Below are positions 1 to 8,315 of a stretch of 64,000 nt of DNA, piece after piece. The notes beneath the pieces were generated by a model. It had not been told where the DNA came from and did no database searches. It saw only the letters and a list, made by a program, of their open reading frames with translations. The DNA is from JBCBKU01 sp038521345. Its GTDB lineage: Bacteria; Pseudomonadota; Alphaproteobacteria; Rhodobacterales; Rhodobacteraceae. Both the position numbers and the translations under genes were made by a program. Position 1 is the first letter of the stretch, and each line of letters opens with the position of its first letter. The stretch is taken from positions 42,528 to 106,527 of the forward strand of contig JBCBKU010000008.1 in NCBI GenBank assembly GCA_038521345.1, written 5' to 3'.

Positions 1-20
1 GTCGAGACCGAGGGTGATCG

Positions 21-1112
21 TCATGTGTGGGCGTCCCGGCCCAGTGAGAAATCGGGATCGATCCCGGCGCATACCCTCAGGAGGAGGCGCCAAAGCGCGT
101 CGAGATCGGCAAGATCGCAGACTTCGAGGGCCGAATGGGAATAGCGCATGGGAAAGCCGAGATCGATCGCGGCAACGCCTTGGCCCGTGAGCTGAACGTA
201 GGAAAGATCGGTCAGGACACCGGTCTGGGCAGAGCGCTGAAGCGGCAGGTTCTCGGCAATTGCGGCCCCTTCGACCAGCGTGACGAGGGCCGGGTGCGGG
301 ATCACGCCATTCAGGGTGCCGCGGCCGTGGAAGGAATAAAGCGACATGCCGGGTCCCCCGCCCAGCCGCATCTCGCCCCGGTCTCCCATGTCGGGGGTGT
401 CGGTGGCGAGCATCAGGTCGATCTGGATCGCGATCTCGGGCGCGAGACGCTGGGCGAGGGGCAGAGCGCCGCGCAGGTTGAACTCTTCCTGAACGGTGAA
501 GGCGATGTGAATTGTCGGGCCGGTGGTGCGCTTTGCAATCTCCTTGGCAAGACGGATCAGAACGGCGCAGCCCGCCCGGTCGTCTATCGCTGTGCCCGCG
601 ACGCGGCTCCCGGCCAGACGCATGGCGCGGGCCGAATAGGTGACCGGCGTGCCGATGCGGATGCCGGCGTCTTCGGCGGCGGCGGCCGAGGAAAAGCCGG
701 CATCGACATATAGGTCGGGATAGCGGACGACGTGATACTTTTCGTCTGGCGTCGTCGCGTGGTGGCTCTTGTTGGCGATGATCCCGGGCAGGTCGCCCTT
801 TGATCCGGAAATGGTCACCGCCTGCGCGGGCAACGCGCGTTCCGGCACGCCGCCCAGCCGTTCGAGGCGCAAGAATCCGTCGGGCTCGATCTTCCGGACA
901 ATGAAGCCGAGCTGATCCATATGCGTGAAGACGAAAACCGAGGGCAGGGCGGGATCGCCCGGCAGCGTTGCCCAGAGATTGCCGAGGGTGTCGGTCTGCG
1001 TCTCTAGTGGGTCAAGGCGGGCAGCGATGGCGCGGCGCACGCGGTCCTCGTGACCCGAAAGGCCCGGTATGGACATGAGAGCCGAAAGGTCGTCCCAGAG
1101 AGCGTCGGTCAA
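21..1112 (-). CDS. M42 family metallopeptidase (glutamyl aminopeptidase / endoglucanase M-like)
   Basis: Predicted cytoplasmic dinuclear-zinc aminopeptidase of the M42 family. Likely metal ligands and catalytic residues are visible in order: FTHMDQLGF (His, Asp), TAIDDRAG (Asp), VQEEFNLRG (Glu-Glu), LATDTPD (Asp) and the C-terminal RYSHSALEV (His). About 363 residues fits the family. The start is read as TTG at 1112, because that places it in a 4-nt TTGA overlap with the stop of the BtpA-family gene upstream; an in-frame start at 1172 would overlap that gene by 64 nt. M42 proteins in sugar loci are often labelled endoglucanase, but peptidase activity is the family norm. Its role beside BtpA is unknown. 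Confidence 0.85.
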   Translation of the reverse strand: MTDALWDDLSALMSIPGLSGHEDRVRRAIAARLDPLETQTDTLGNLWATLPGDPALPSVFVFTHMDQLGFIVRKIEPDGFLRLERLGGVPERALPAQAVTISGSKGDLPGIIANKSHHATTPDEKYHVVRYPDLYVDAGFSSAAAAEDAGIRIGTPVTYSARAMRLAGSRVAGTAIDDRAGCAVLIRLAKEIAKRTTGPTIHIAFTVQEEFNLRGALPLAQRLAPEIAIQIDLMLATDTPDMGDRGEMRLGGGPGMSLYSFHGRGTLNGVIPHPALVTLVEGAAIAENLPLQRSAQTGVLTDLSYVQLTGQGVAAIDLGFPMRYSHSALEVCDLADLDALWRLLLRVCAGIDPDFSLGRDAHT

Positions 1113-1912
1113 CGGGCAGCCCTCGCGCGGGCCATGAAATCCGCGGCGCGGGCCGGGTCCACGGGCTTCCATGTGTCACCGTCGACCTTCAGGGCCGAGC
1201 CCACGACGCAGCCATCCGCGACCGCCAGCACCTCGGCGATCGTGTCGTGCTTCACACCGGTGTTCGCCATTACCGGGGTGTCCGGGAGGACGGCCTTGAC
1301 GGCTTCCAGATCCTCCATCCGTGCGGCTTCGCCCGTGATCGCGCCCGACACCAGCACGGCGTCCGGGATCGACGAGAAGACGGCGGACCGGGCTCGGTCG
1401 GGAAGTGGGCGCGTATCGAGCGAGGCCGCAAACTCGGCCGAGACGTTGTATAGGAGGCCGAGGTCACGCCGGCCCAACCGATCGCGATACCGCAGGGCGG
1501 CGGCGGCGTCGGGCGCCCAAAGCCCGAAATCGGCGGCATAAAGCCCCGTGAAGATCTCGCGGGCGAAGGCAGCGCCCGTGGCAGCGGCAAGCGCCATCGT
1601 GGCCATCGGATCCCAGAGAACGTTGACGCCAAAGGGCACCCGGATGTCCTCCCGCAATGCGCCGATGACCGCCGCCATGGTGGCGGTCGTTGCGGTATCC
1701 ACTGTGGTTTCGTAGGGGCGGTCGTTTTCGTTGCCGAACATGACGGCATCGAACCCGGCGGCCTGCAAGGCGACCAGATCCGCCCGGGCCCCGCCGATCA
1801 GACCGTCAAGGCCGGCCTCGGAATCGTAAAGCGGGGTGCCGGGCATCGCGCCGAGATGCACCATTCCGATCACGGGTTTCGGGGTGCTGAAGATGTCGTT
1901 GAACCGGTTCAT
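1109..1912 (-). CDS. BtpA/SgcQ family TIM-barrel protein
   Basis: A 267-aa protein of the BtpA family, named for a cyanobacterial photosystem I biogenesis factor; SgcQ is the E. coli member in a sugar operon. The N-terminus reads PVIGMVHLGAMPGTP, a family hallmark, followed by a glycine-rich barrel with motifs such as MFGNENDRPY and VMANTGVKHD. The ATG at 1912 follows a GGGGGG ribosome site at 5 nt spacing, so an in-frame extension to 2116 is rejected. Translationally coupled to the M42 peptidase downstream and divergent from the aldo/keto reductase. Family function in heterotrophs is not established; a role in sugar metabolism is inferred from context only. Confidence 0.85.
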   Translation of the reverse strand: MNRFNDIFSTPKPVIGMVHLGAMPGTPLYDSEAGLDGLIGGARADLVALQAAGFDAVMFGNENDRPYETTVDTATTATMAAVIGALREDIRVPFGVNVLWDPMATMALAAATGAAFAREIFTGLYAADFGLWAPDAAAALRYRDRLGRRDLGLLYNVSAEFAASLDTRPLPDRARSAVFSSIPDAVLVSGAITGEAARMEDLEAVKAVLPDTPVMANTGVKHDTIAEVLAVADGCVVGSALKVDGDTWKPVDPARAADFMARARAAR

Positions 1913-2013
1913 ACGCCCCCCATGAGCCCTTGGCTGACCTCCCGCAGGCTCGCCGGTTTTTGCGCTGTCGTCCACCGAATTTCCGAATACGATGGGTTCA
2001 AGGGAGGACAACC

Positions 2014-3042
2014 ATGACACTGCCAACGCGACATTGGGACCGGCTGGGTAACGGCGGGCTGACTGTGACCGAACTTGGCTTCGGAACCGCGCCGCTCGGC
2101 AATCTCTACCGGGCAATCACTGACGACGATGCCCAGGCGATCCTCGATCGCGCCTGGGACAGCGGAGTGCGCTACTTCGACACTGCGCCGCTCTACGGTC
2201 TCGGGCTTTCGGAGACCCGGCTGAACCGTTTTTTGCGTAACAAGCCGCGGGACGCCTACGTCTTGTCAACGAAAATCGGTCGCCTTCTCAAGGTCGCGAC
2301 GCCGGACACGCGCGACGGTATGGGCAAGTGGTTCGACGTCCCGTCCCGGAACGAAGTTTTCGATTACACCTATGACGGGGTCATGCGATCCCTCGAGGTC
2401 TCGTTCGAACGGCTCGGTGTGGATCGTGTGGACATGCTGTTCGCGCACGATCTCGATGTCTTCAATCGCGGGTCGCAGGCGGCGGTCGACGCCGGCATCG
2501 AAGAACTGATGAGCTCGGGCTACAAGGCGCTGGTTGAATTGCGGGATCAGGGCGTGATCAAGGCCTTCGGCGCAGGGGTCAATGAATGGGAAACCTGCCA
2601 GACCCTGACCGAGCGCGGCGATTTTGACATATTTCTGCTGGCCGGTCGGTACACTCTCTTGGAACAGGAGGCACTTGAAAGCTTCCTGCCGCTGGCGGAA
2701 TCGCGTGGCATCGGGATCGTGATTGGCGGCCCCTACAATTCCGGGATCCTTGCCACGGGCCCGCGCGATGGCGCGTTCTACAATTACGACCCCGCCCCAC
2801 CCGAAATCCTCGAGCGGGTTCGGCGGATCGAGGCCATCTGTTCGTCCCATGGTGTTCGCCTGATCGATGCGGCTTTCCAGTTTCCTCTTCGGCATCCCTG
2901 CGTGGTCTCGGTCATCCCGGGTGGGCAGGGGGTGGCCGAGATGGAAGGCAACCTTGCCGCCTCGCAGGCCGTCATCCCGGCGGCAGTGTGGGCTGAACTG
3001 AAGTCCGAGGGCCTGATGCGCGCCGACGCCCCTGTCGGCTGA
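2014..3042 (+). CDS. Aldo/keto reductase, L-fucose / D-threo-aldose 1-dehydrogenase type
   Basis: A 342-aa NAD(P)-dependent aldo/keto reductase. The catalytic tetrad is visible as Asp and Tyr in RYFDTAPLYG, Lys in STKIGRLL and His in MLFAHDLD. Overall layout resembles the D-threo-aldose 1-dehydrogenase (EC 1.1.1.122) / pyridoxal 4-dehydrogenase group, which oxidises L-fucose, L-galactose or D-arabinose to a lactone. The ATG at 2014 has an AGGGAGGA ribosome site 5 nt upstream. The next gene, 5 nt downstream, is a fuconolactone-hydrolase-like enzyme, so the pair looks like an aldose-to-aldonate oxidation module. The exact sugar cannot be inferred. Confidence 0.88.
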   Translation: MTLPTRHWDRLGNGGLTVTELGFGTAPLGNLYRAITDDDAQAILDRAWDSGVRYFDTAPLYGLGLSETRLNRFLRNKPRDAYVLSTKIGRLLKVATPDTRDGMGKWFDVPSRNEVFDYTYDGVMRSLEVSFERLGVDRVDMLFAHDLDVFNRGSQAAVDAGIEELMSSGYKALVELRDQGVIKAFGAGVNEWETCQTLTERGDFDIFLLAGRYTLLEQEALESFLPLAESRGIGIVIGGPYNSGILATGPRDGAFYNYDPAPPEILERVRRIEAICSSHGVRLIDAAFQFPLRHPCVVSVIPGGQGVAEMEGNLAASQAVIPAAVWAELKSEGLMRADAPVG

Positions 3043-3047
3043 GAACG

Positions 3048-3887
3048 ATGCGAATCGATTCACACCAGCACTACTGGCAGCCTGCGCGCGGTGACTACGA
3101 CTGGATGCCCATGGACAATCCGGTGCTTGCCCGCAGCTACGGGCCGTCCGATCTTGCGCCACATCTGTCGACCCATACCATCGACCGAACGGTGCTGGTC
3201 CAGGCAGCAGCGACGGTGAATGAAACCGAGTACATGCTGGGTCTCGCAGATGCGACCTCGAGCATTGCGGGGGTTGTGGGTTGGGTGGACTTCGAGCGTA
3301 CCGAAGACCACGAAACGCTGGCGCGTTTGTCGGCACATCCCAAGTTTCTAGGTGTGCGGCCCATGATCCAGGACATCCGCGATGACGACTGGATGCTCCG
3401 GGACGACGTGCAATGGGGTTTCGAGGCGGTCAGCGATCTGGGGCTCACCTTCGATGCGCTCGGATTTCCCCGCCACCTTCCGAATTTCCTTACGATCCTG
3501 ACCCGGTATCCCGAGATGCGGGTGGTCGTGGATCACGCGATGAAGCCCGATATCGCCGGCGGCGATCCGGCCAGCTTCGATCATTGGGCCAGTGGTATGC
3601 GGCGCATCGCAGAAGAGACGACGGCGACCTGCAAACTGTCGGGCTTGGTCACCGAAGCGGCCGCGACATGGCGGATCGACGATCTCCGCCCTTATGTCGA
3701 TCACCTGCTCGGGACGTTCGGTCCCGAACGCCTGATGTGGGGGTCCGACTGGCCTGTTTGCCGCCTTCGGGCGGAATACGGGGACTGGCACGACGCGACG
3801 AGCGTTCTTCTCGACAGCGTGGCAAGGGCCGACAAGGCCCGCATCTTCGGGGGTACGGCGGCTGAGTTCTACGGTCTGAACGACTGA
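3048..3887 (+). CDS. Amidohydrolase family protein, L-fuconolactonase-like
   Basis: A 279-aa member of the COG3618 amidohydrolase group, which contains L-fuconolactonase. The N-terminal RIDSHQHYW supplies the two metal-binding histidines; later motifs include VVDHAMKP, CKLSGL and the C-terminal MWGSDWPVCRL with the conserved Asp. It lies 5 nt after the aldo/keto reductase and is probably cotranscribed, hydrolysing the lactone that enzyme forms. Its 3' end overlaps the convergent PfkB kinase gene by 19 nt. No dehydratase for the resulting aldonate is seen nearby, so the onward route is not in this window. Confidence 0.87.
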   Translation: MRIDSHQHYWQPARGDYDWMPMDNPVLARSYGPSDLAPHLSTHTIDRTVLVQAAATVNETEYMLGLADATSSIAGVVGWVDFERTEDHETLARLSAHPKFLGVRPMIQDIRDDDWMLRDDVQWGFEAVSDLGLTFDALGFPRHLPNFLTILTRYPEMRVVVDHAMKPDIAGGDPASFDHWASGMRRIAEETTATCKLSGLVTEAAATWRIDDLRPYVDHLLGTFGPERLMWGSDWPVCRLRAEYGDWHDATSVLLDSVARADKARIFGGTAAEFYGLND

Positions 3888-4789
3888 CTACGAAGGGCCG
3901 CGACCTCGTCGGGTCCGAAACTGGTACGAAAAGGGTCCCTGGACGAAACGAGAAGCGCCGCGGCGGCCTGCGCAAACTCGAGCGCCTCGGTTACGGGCGC
4001 TCCGCGGACCAAAGCCGCCGCCAGTGCACCGCAAAACATGTCACCCGCGCCATGTGCGGACAGCATCCGGACGCGGTGCGCGGGATAGCGGACGGGGCCA
4101 CCGTCACGCGGAACGAAAATCAGACCATGGCCCCCGAGCGTGATGACGACATCGATTCCGGGAAGATCGGGCGGCCGACCGCCGCTGAAGGGGCGCGCGT
4201 CATCCGTCAGCGCATCTGCAAGGCGTGGCCAGAGCATCGCCGCCTCGACGCGGTTTGCGACGAGGATGTCCGTCCGCTCGATCATGTCCCCGTCCAAGGC
4301 CCGGGCGGGCGCTGCGTTCAGCATGACTTTTGCGCCTGCCTGTCCCGCGGCCTTTGCAAGGGCCAGATTGACCGCGGCGGGCACCTCGTTTTGAAGGCAA
4401 ACCATTTGGCACGCGTCCGGGATACCGATCCGGGATGGATCAATGGCCTGGTTCGCGCCCGACACGACCACGGCCCCGTATTCACCATTGGCTTCCAGAA
4501 TAGCGACGCTCATGCCCGAGGGTGCCGTCGCAGTCTGAACCTGCCCGATTTCCACGCCGGCCTCGGTCAGCGCGGCACGCAGGCGTCCACCGTCGGCGTC
4601 ATCGCCCGTTGCACCTGCCATCGCCACCCGTGCACCCATCCGGGCTGCCGCCAGTGCCTGGTTACCGCCTTTTCCGCCGAACCGGTGGTGGACATCGGTG
4701 CCCATGAGTGTCTCGTCGGACCGGGGCAGGCGCGGGGCCCTGACGATCGTGTCCCAGTGAAGCGAACCCGCGACGAGGATATCCGTCAC
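3869..4789 (-). CDS. PfkB family carbohydrate kinase (ribokinase-like)
   Basis: A 306-aa ribokinase-fold kinase. PfkB signature 1 is seen at RFGGKGGNQALAAARMGA and signature 2 near the C-terminus as AHGAGDMFCGALAAAL, with the catalytic Asp in GAGD. It resembles ribokinase (RbsK) and predicts ATP-dependent phosphorylation of a sugar. It is the last gene of the long minus-strand catabolic series, with an ATGA overlap to the isomerase upstream, and converges with the lactonase-like gene (19-nt overlap). The substrate is probably the product of the neighbouring isomerase, but this is inference. Confidence 0.85.
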   Translation of the reverse strand: MTDILVAGSLHWDTIVRAPRLPRSDETLMGTDVHHRFGGKGGNQALAAARMGARVAMAGATGDDADGGRLRAALTEAGVEIGQVQTATAPSGMSVAILEANGEYGAVVVSGANQAIDPSRIGIPDACQMVCLQNEVPAAVNLALAKAAGQAGAKVMLNAAPARALDGDMIERTDILVANRVEAAMLWPRLADALTDDARPFSGGRPPDLPGIDVVITLGGHGLIFVPRDGGPVRYPAHRVRMLSAHGAGDMFCGALAAALVRGAPVTEALEFAQAAAALLVSSRDPFRTSFGPDEVAALRSQSFRP

Positions 4790-5772
4790 CGGCGCGGCGC
4801 CCCGTAGAGTGCTTGTGCGACAATCCGCATTGACCGCGTGGCGTCCTGAGCGGCGATGGCATCTGCCAGCGCCGTGTCCTCGACAAGGTCTTCCGCGACC
4901 CGGGCCAGTGCATCGACCTGAGCGATGTTCGTGCGCGCCTCTTCCACCGGGTTCAGGCCACCGGCATCCGGAAAAGTATCGAAGTAAATCGCGCCGTCAT
5001 AACCCATGCGCAGGGTCTCGACGAGCAGTTCGACGGTCTGGATCGGATGGACCGTGCCGACCATCAGCCCATCGTCGCGTTTGCCGTATCCATCATTCAG
5101 ATGCACCCCGAGAAGGCGCGAATGACGGGCCACGAGATGCGCGGCATGTGCCGGCATTTCATCGGCATAAAGGACATGGGCGAAGTCCAGCGTCACCCCC
5201 AGATTGGGTGCGCCGCATTCCCTGATGGCCAGAAGCGTTGTCGCCACGTCGGGCATCAGGGCGTAGGCCCGCGGTTCGTTCGGCTTGTACTCGATGGCGA
5301 TGTCGATATCGGGATTGTGCGCCGCCACGGCGTCAAGCGCAGCGATCGTCCAGTCCCACATCGCGCGGTAATCGCCTTGAAAGCTGTAGTCGACGCCATC
5401 CTGACCCATCCAGAGGGTCATTAGGCGACCACCCATGACGGCCAGTGTATCCAGTCCCGCGCGCGTCACGTCGATGGCCGCTTGACGCACGGCAGGGTCA
5501 GGATTGGTGAAGGCACCCAGTTTGAACCCGGGATCCGTATAATACCGCATGGCGAGCCCGTTCAGGACCATGCCGTGATCGGCCAGAATCGTTGTCAGCG
5601 CGTCAGCATCGTGATGGGCGAAGTGGTCCGGATAGTTGAGATCGGCGGCGCTGAGCCCACCCACCTCACCGGCGCGCGCGATCATTTCGGCGATCGTCGC
5701 GTCTTTCGGAAGACCGGCGCGGAAGGCGTTCAGGCGCGCGGCATAACGGGGCCGGTTCGGGCGGGTGATCAT
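4786..5772 (-). CDS. TIM-barrel sugar isomerase/epimerase (xylose-isomerase-like)
   Basis: A 328-aa AP-endonuclease-2/xylose-isomerase-like barrel protein. Probable divalent-metal ligands are Glu in IAIEYKPNEP, Asp in VTLDFAHV, His in GVHLNDGYG and Asp/Glu residues near the end. It resembles L-rhamnose isomerase-like and tetrose/ketose isomerases. Its stop is coupled to the PfkB kinase by a 4-nt overlap, and a SDR and a DAK-type kinase precede it. Family members interconvert aldoses and ketoses or epimerise ketoses; the specific sugar is not determinable. It is distinct from the second barrel isomerase at 16213-17268. Confidence 0.8.
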   Translation of the reverse strand: MITRPNRPRYAARLNAFRAGLPKDATIAEMIARAGEVGGLSAADLNYPDHFAHHDADALTTILADHGMVLNGLAMRYYTDPGFKLGAFTNPDPAVRQAAIDVTRAGLDTLAVMGGRLMTLWMGQDGVDYSFQGDYRAMWDWTIAALDAVAAHNPDIDIAIEYKPNEPRAYALMPDVATTLLAIRECGAPNLGVTLDFAHVLYADEMPAHAAHLVARHSRLLGVHLNDGYGKRDDGLMVGTVHPIQTVELLVETLRMGYDGAIYFDTFPDAGGLNPVEEARTNIAQVDALARVAEDLVEDTALADAIAAQDATRSMRIVAQALYGAPRR

Positions 5773-5814
5773 GGCGCGGATGCTATGCCCGGGGACAGGC
5801 CTGTCAAGCGAGGC

Positions 5815-6663
5815 TCAGCTCTCGCCCGCGACAAATCTTGAAAAGGCGTCGGCGTGGTCGGGGTGCCAGCGCGACAGCGGCGGTCGGTTCTCGATGATAT
5901 CTCCCATCGCCCAAGCCATGCGCTTTTCATCGAGCGCGCGGTCGACGTCATTGTCGGGGCAGAGGATATAGAAATCACCTTCGGCAAGCCGTTCCATCAT
6001 GAACTGCGCTGTCTGCGCCGAAGTCCAGGCACCGTCGGGCTTGTCGCTTCGGCCGCGTGCCGTGAGACCCGTAAAGACAAAGCCGGGGATCAGCAGATGC
6101 GCCGTCACGGCGGGGTTCTCGGAATTCCGGAGTTCATGCGCCAAAGCCTCGGTCATGGTCTTCACGGCGCTCTTGGACACGTTGTAGGCCGGGTCACCCG
6201 GTGGCGTCGTGATCCCCTGTTTTGACCCCGTCGCGATCACGGCTCCCGGCGTATTGCGGGCGACCATCGCGGGCACGAAGGCCTGAATGCCATGGAGGAT
6301 CCCGTAGAAGTTGACGTCGATCGTGGCGCGCCAGCGGTCGAAGGGACCGAACATCGCGCTGCCGGGCTGGATACCCGCATTCAGCATCAGTACATCTACG
6401 CCGCCGAACGCATCGGTCACTTCTGCGGCCATCGTCTCGACCGCGCCCCGATCCGACATGTCCGTGGGACGCGTTGCCACGTCGGCGGCGCCCGCCGCGC
6501 GCATCGCCTCGGCTGCGGGCCCCAACCGATCCCGATCCGTGTCCACGAGAACGATGTTCATGCCGGCGCTGGCCAAAAGGCCTGCAGCGGCATGTCCGAT
6601 GCCCGAAGCGCCGCCCGTGACAAGAGCGGTTCCGCCAGGTTGAATGGCAGGGTGATGGGCCAT
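5815..6663 (-). CDS. SDR family NAD(P)-dependent oxidoreductase
   Basis: A 282-aa classical short-chain dehydrogenase. It has the Rossmann glycine motif TGGASGIGHAAAG near residue 17, the NAG-type motif LMLNAGIQP and the active-site YNVSKSAVK (Tyr-x3-Lys). An Asp after beta-2 (VLVDTDRD) suggests NAD rather than NADP. It lies 21 nt downstream of the DAK-type kinase gene in the same strand series. In this setting it probably oxidises a polyol or reduces a keto-sugar. Confidence 0.85.
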   Translation of the reverse strand: MAHHPAIQPGGTALVTGGASGIGHAAAGLLASAGMNIVLVDTDRDRLGPAAEAMRAAGAADVATRPTDMSDRGAVETMAAEVTDAFGGVDVLMLNAGIQPGSAMFGPFDRWRATIDVNFYGILHGIQAFVPAMVARNTPGAVIATGSKQGITTPPGDPAYNVSKSAVKTMTEALAHELRNSENPAVTAHLLIPGFVFTGLTARGRSDKPDGAWTSAQTAQFMMERLAEGDFYILCPDNDVDRALDEKRMAWAMGDIIENRPPLSRWHPDHADAFSRFVAGES

Positions 6664-6684
6664 GGGTGCCTCCTTGATGGGGCG

Positions 6685-8304
6685 TCAGTCGGCGAGCGCC
6701 TCAAGAAGCAAGGCGACGGCCTCTGCGCCGGGGTCATTGTGACCGGCGAGTTTGGCTTCCGCAATATACGTCGCGCGTCCGGCCTTGGCTTTCGTGATCG
6801 TCGCGGTGACATCGGCGCCCGCTCGTGCAGCCTTCGCGGCCGGGCCCAGTCCGTGCGGCAGCCCCTCGAGCGCGGGCATCAGCGCATCGATCATCGTGCG
6901 ATCCCCAAGGCGCGCACCGCCAACCTCCTGGATTCGGTCGAGCCCGGCCTTGAGCGCTCCGACGGTGTCGTGGCCTGACGCCGAGGCGTCCCCGGCAGCC
7001 GCGAAGAAAATGGCAAGAAGCACGCCCGAGGATCCGCCCATGGTCTGGCTCAGTTCCTGACCGATGGCGCGGTAGAGCTGGGTCTGGTCGGCCAAGGGCA
7101 GCCGATCCATGGCGCCCTTCAGCGCCCGGGCCGCCGTCGCAAGCGTCGAGCCGGTGTCGCCGTCGCCGGACTTCGCGTCGAGCGCGTTCAGTGTCGTTTC
7201 GGCCCCAATCAGGATATCGCAGCACCGGGTCAGGAAGGCGGCCGTGGCCGGGTGCGGTGAAGGTTCGGGCTGGATCGGGGTCAGCCCGTCGGGCAGATGC
7301 TCAACCACGACCGGCCCCACCTTCTGCAGGCCAGGCCAGGCCCACGGCGCGACCGGTGCGGCTAGGGCGGCCTCCTCGTCCGGCCCGATCGGCAGTAGCG
7401 AGACCGAGAAACCCTGCATGTCGAGGGATGTCATCAGCGGCGCCGGTCCAATGAGATGGCTGATCCGGTCGCCGATGCGCGAGGCCAGAAGTTCTTCGGT
7501 CAGAACCGACATCTCAAGTGGCATGGCGCCGCCAAGATTGTTCAGAAGCGCCACGTGCCGGCCCGCGCCAATGCTCGGCGCCAGCCGGTCCACGACCATC
7601 TCCATCGCCCCCCGGGCGGTGTCGAACGTGACCTGTTCGATCCCGGCTTCGCCGTGGATCCCAAGGCCGAGCTCGGCCTTGCCTTCCTCGATCCGCCCCT
7701 CCTTGGGCGATCCCGGAACGGTACAGGTGTCAAGCGACATGCCGATCGAAGCCACGCCCTCGATCACGCGTTCCGCTGCGGCCGTGACGGTGTCGAGATC
7801 CGCGCCCTGATCCGCCAGCGCGCCAGCAATCTTGTGAACCAGAAGCGTGCCCGCCACGCCACGCGCCTGCGGCAGGTCGGGAAGCGCCACGTCGTCGTCC
7901 ACCACGACCATCGACACTTTCAGCCCGAAGGCACGCGCGCGTTCGGCGGCCAGCCCGAAATTCAGCCGGTCCCCTGTATAGTTCTTCACAATCAGCAGGC
8001 AGCCTGCCTTGCCGGTCACCGCGAGAATACCGGCCAGCACCGCGTCGACCGACGGTGAAGCAAAGACATCGCCGCAGACGGCCGCCGTCAGCATCCCCTG
8101 TCCGACAAACCCGGCATGGCTCGGTTCGTGTCCCGACCCGCCCCCGGAGACCAGCGCGACTTTGGACCGGTCCCAGTCCGTCCGCACAACCACCTTGATA
8201 TGCGGATAACCATCGAGCCGGGCCAACCGGTCTCCGGCGGTCCGGAGCATTCCGTCGATGGCCTCGGTCACCAGATCTTCCTTGGCGTTGATGAACTGGG
8301 GCAT
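6685..8304 (-). CDS. Fused DAK1-DAK2 dihydroxyacetone/erythrulose-type kinase
   Basis: A 539-aa ATP-dependent kinase with both DAK domains in one chain, as in Citrobacter DhaK. The DAK1 half (about 1-330) has SGGGSGHEPSHAGFVG, NYTGDRLNFGLA with the conserved Asp, and the substrate-binding His at about residue 217 in LGIHGEAG. The DAK2 half (about 345-539) carries DAKSGDGDTGSTL for Mg-ATP and GGSSGVLLA. The fused form uses ATP and not the PTS. Known substrates of the family are dihydroxyacetone, D/L-erythrulose and related ketoses; with an importer and isomerases adjacent, a C3-C5 ketose is plausible. It lies 11 nt after the ABC ATPase gene. Confidence 0.9.
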   Translation of the reverse strand: MPQFINAKEDLVTEAIDGMLRTAGDRLARLDGYPHIKVVVRTDWDRSKVALVSGGGSGHEPSHAGFVGQGMLTAAVCGDVFASPSVDAVLAGILAVTGKAGCLLIVKNYTGDRLNFGLAAERARAFGLKVSMVVVDDDVALPDLPQARGVAGTLLVHKIAGALADQGADLDTVTAAAERVIEGVASIGMSLDTCTVPGSPKEGRIEEGKAELGLGIHGEAGIEQVTFDTARGAMEMVVDRLAPSIGAGRHVALLNNLGGAMPLEMSVLTEELLASRIGDRISHLIGPAPLMTSLDMQGFSVSLLPIGPDEEAALAAPVAPWAWPGLQKVGPVVVEHLPDGLTPIQPEPSPHPATAAFLTRCCDILIGAETTLNALDAKSGDGDTGSTLATAARALKGAMDRLPLADQTQLYRAIGQELSQTMGGSSGVLLAIFFAAAGDASASGHDTVGALKAGLDRIQEVGGARLGDRTMIDALMPALEGLPHGLGPAAKAARAGADVTATITKAKAGRATYIAEAKLAGHNDPGAEAVALLLEALAD

Positions 8305-8315
8305 GGGTCTTCTCC

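Noticed and set aside
1913..2013. A third LacI operator between the BtpA-family and aldo/keto reductase genes
   Set aside because: Only a partial TGACCTC match was seen, without a symmetric second half.
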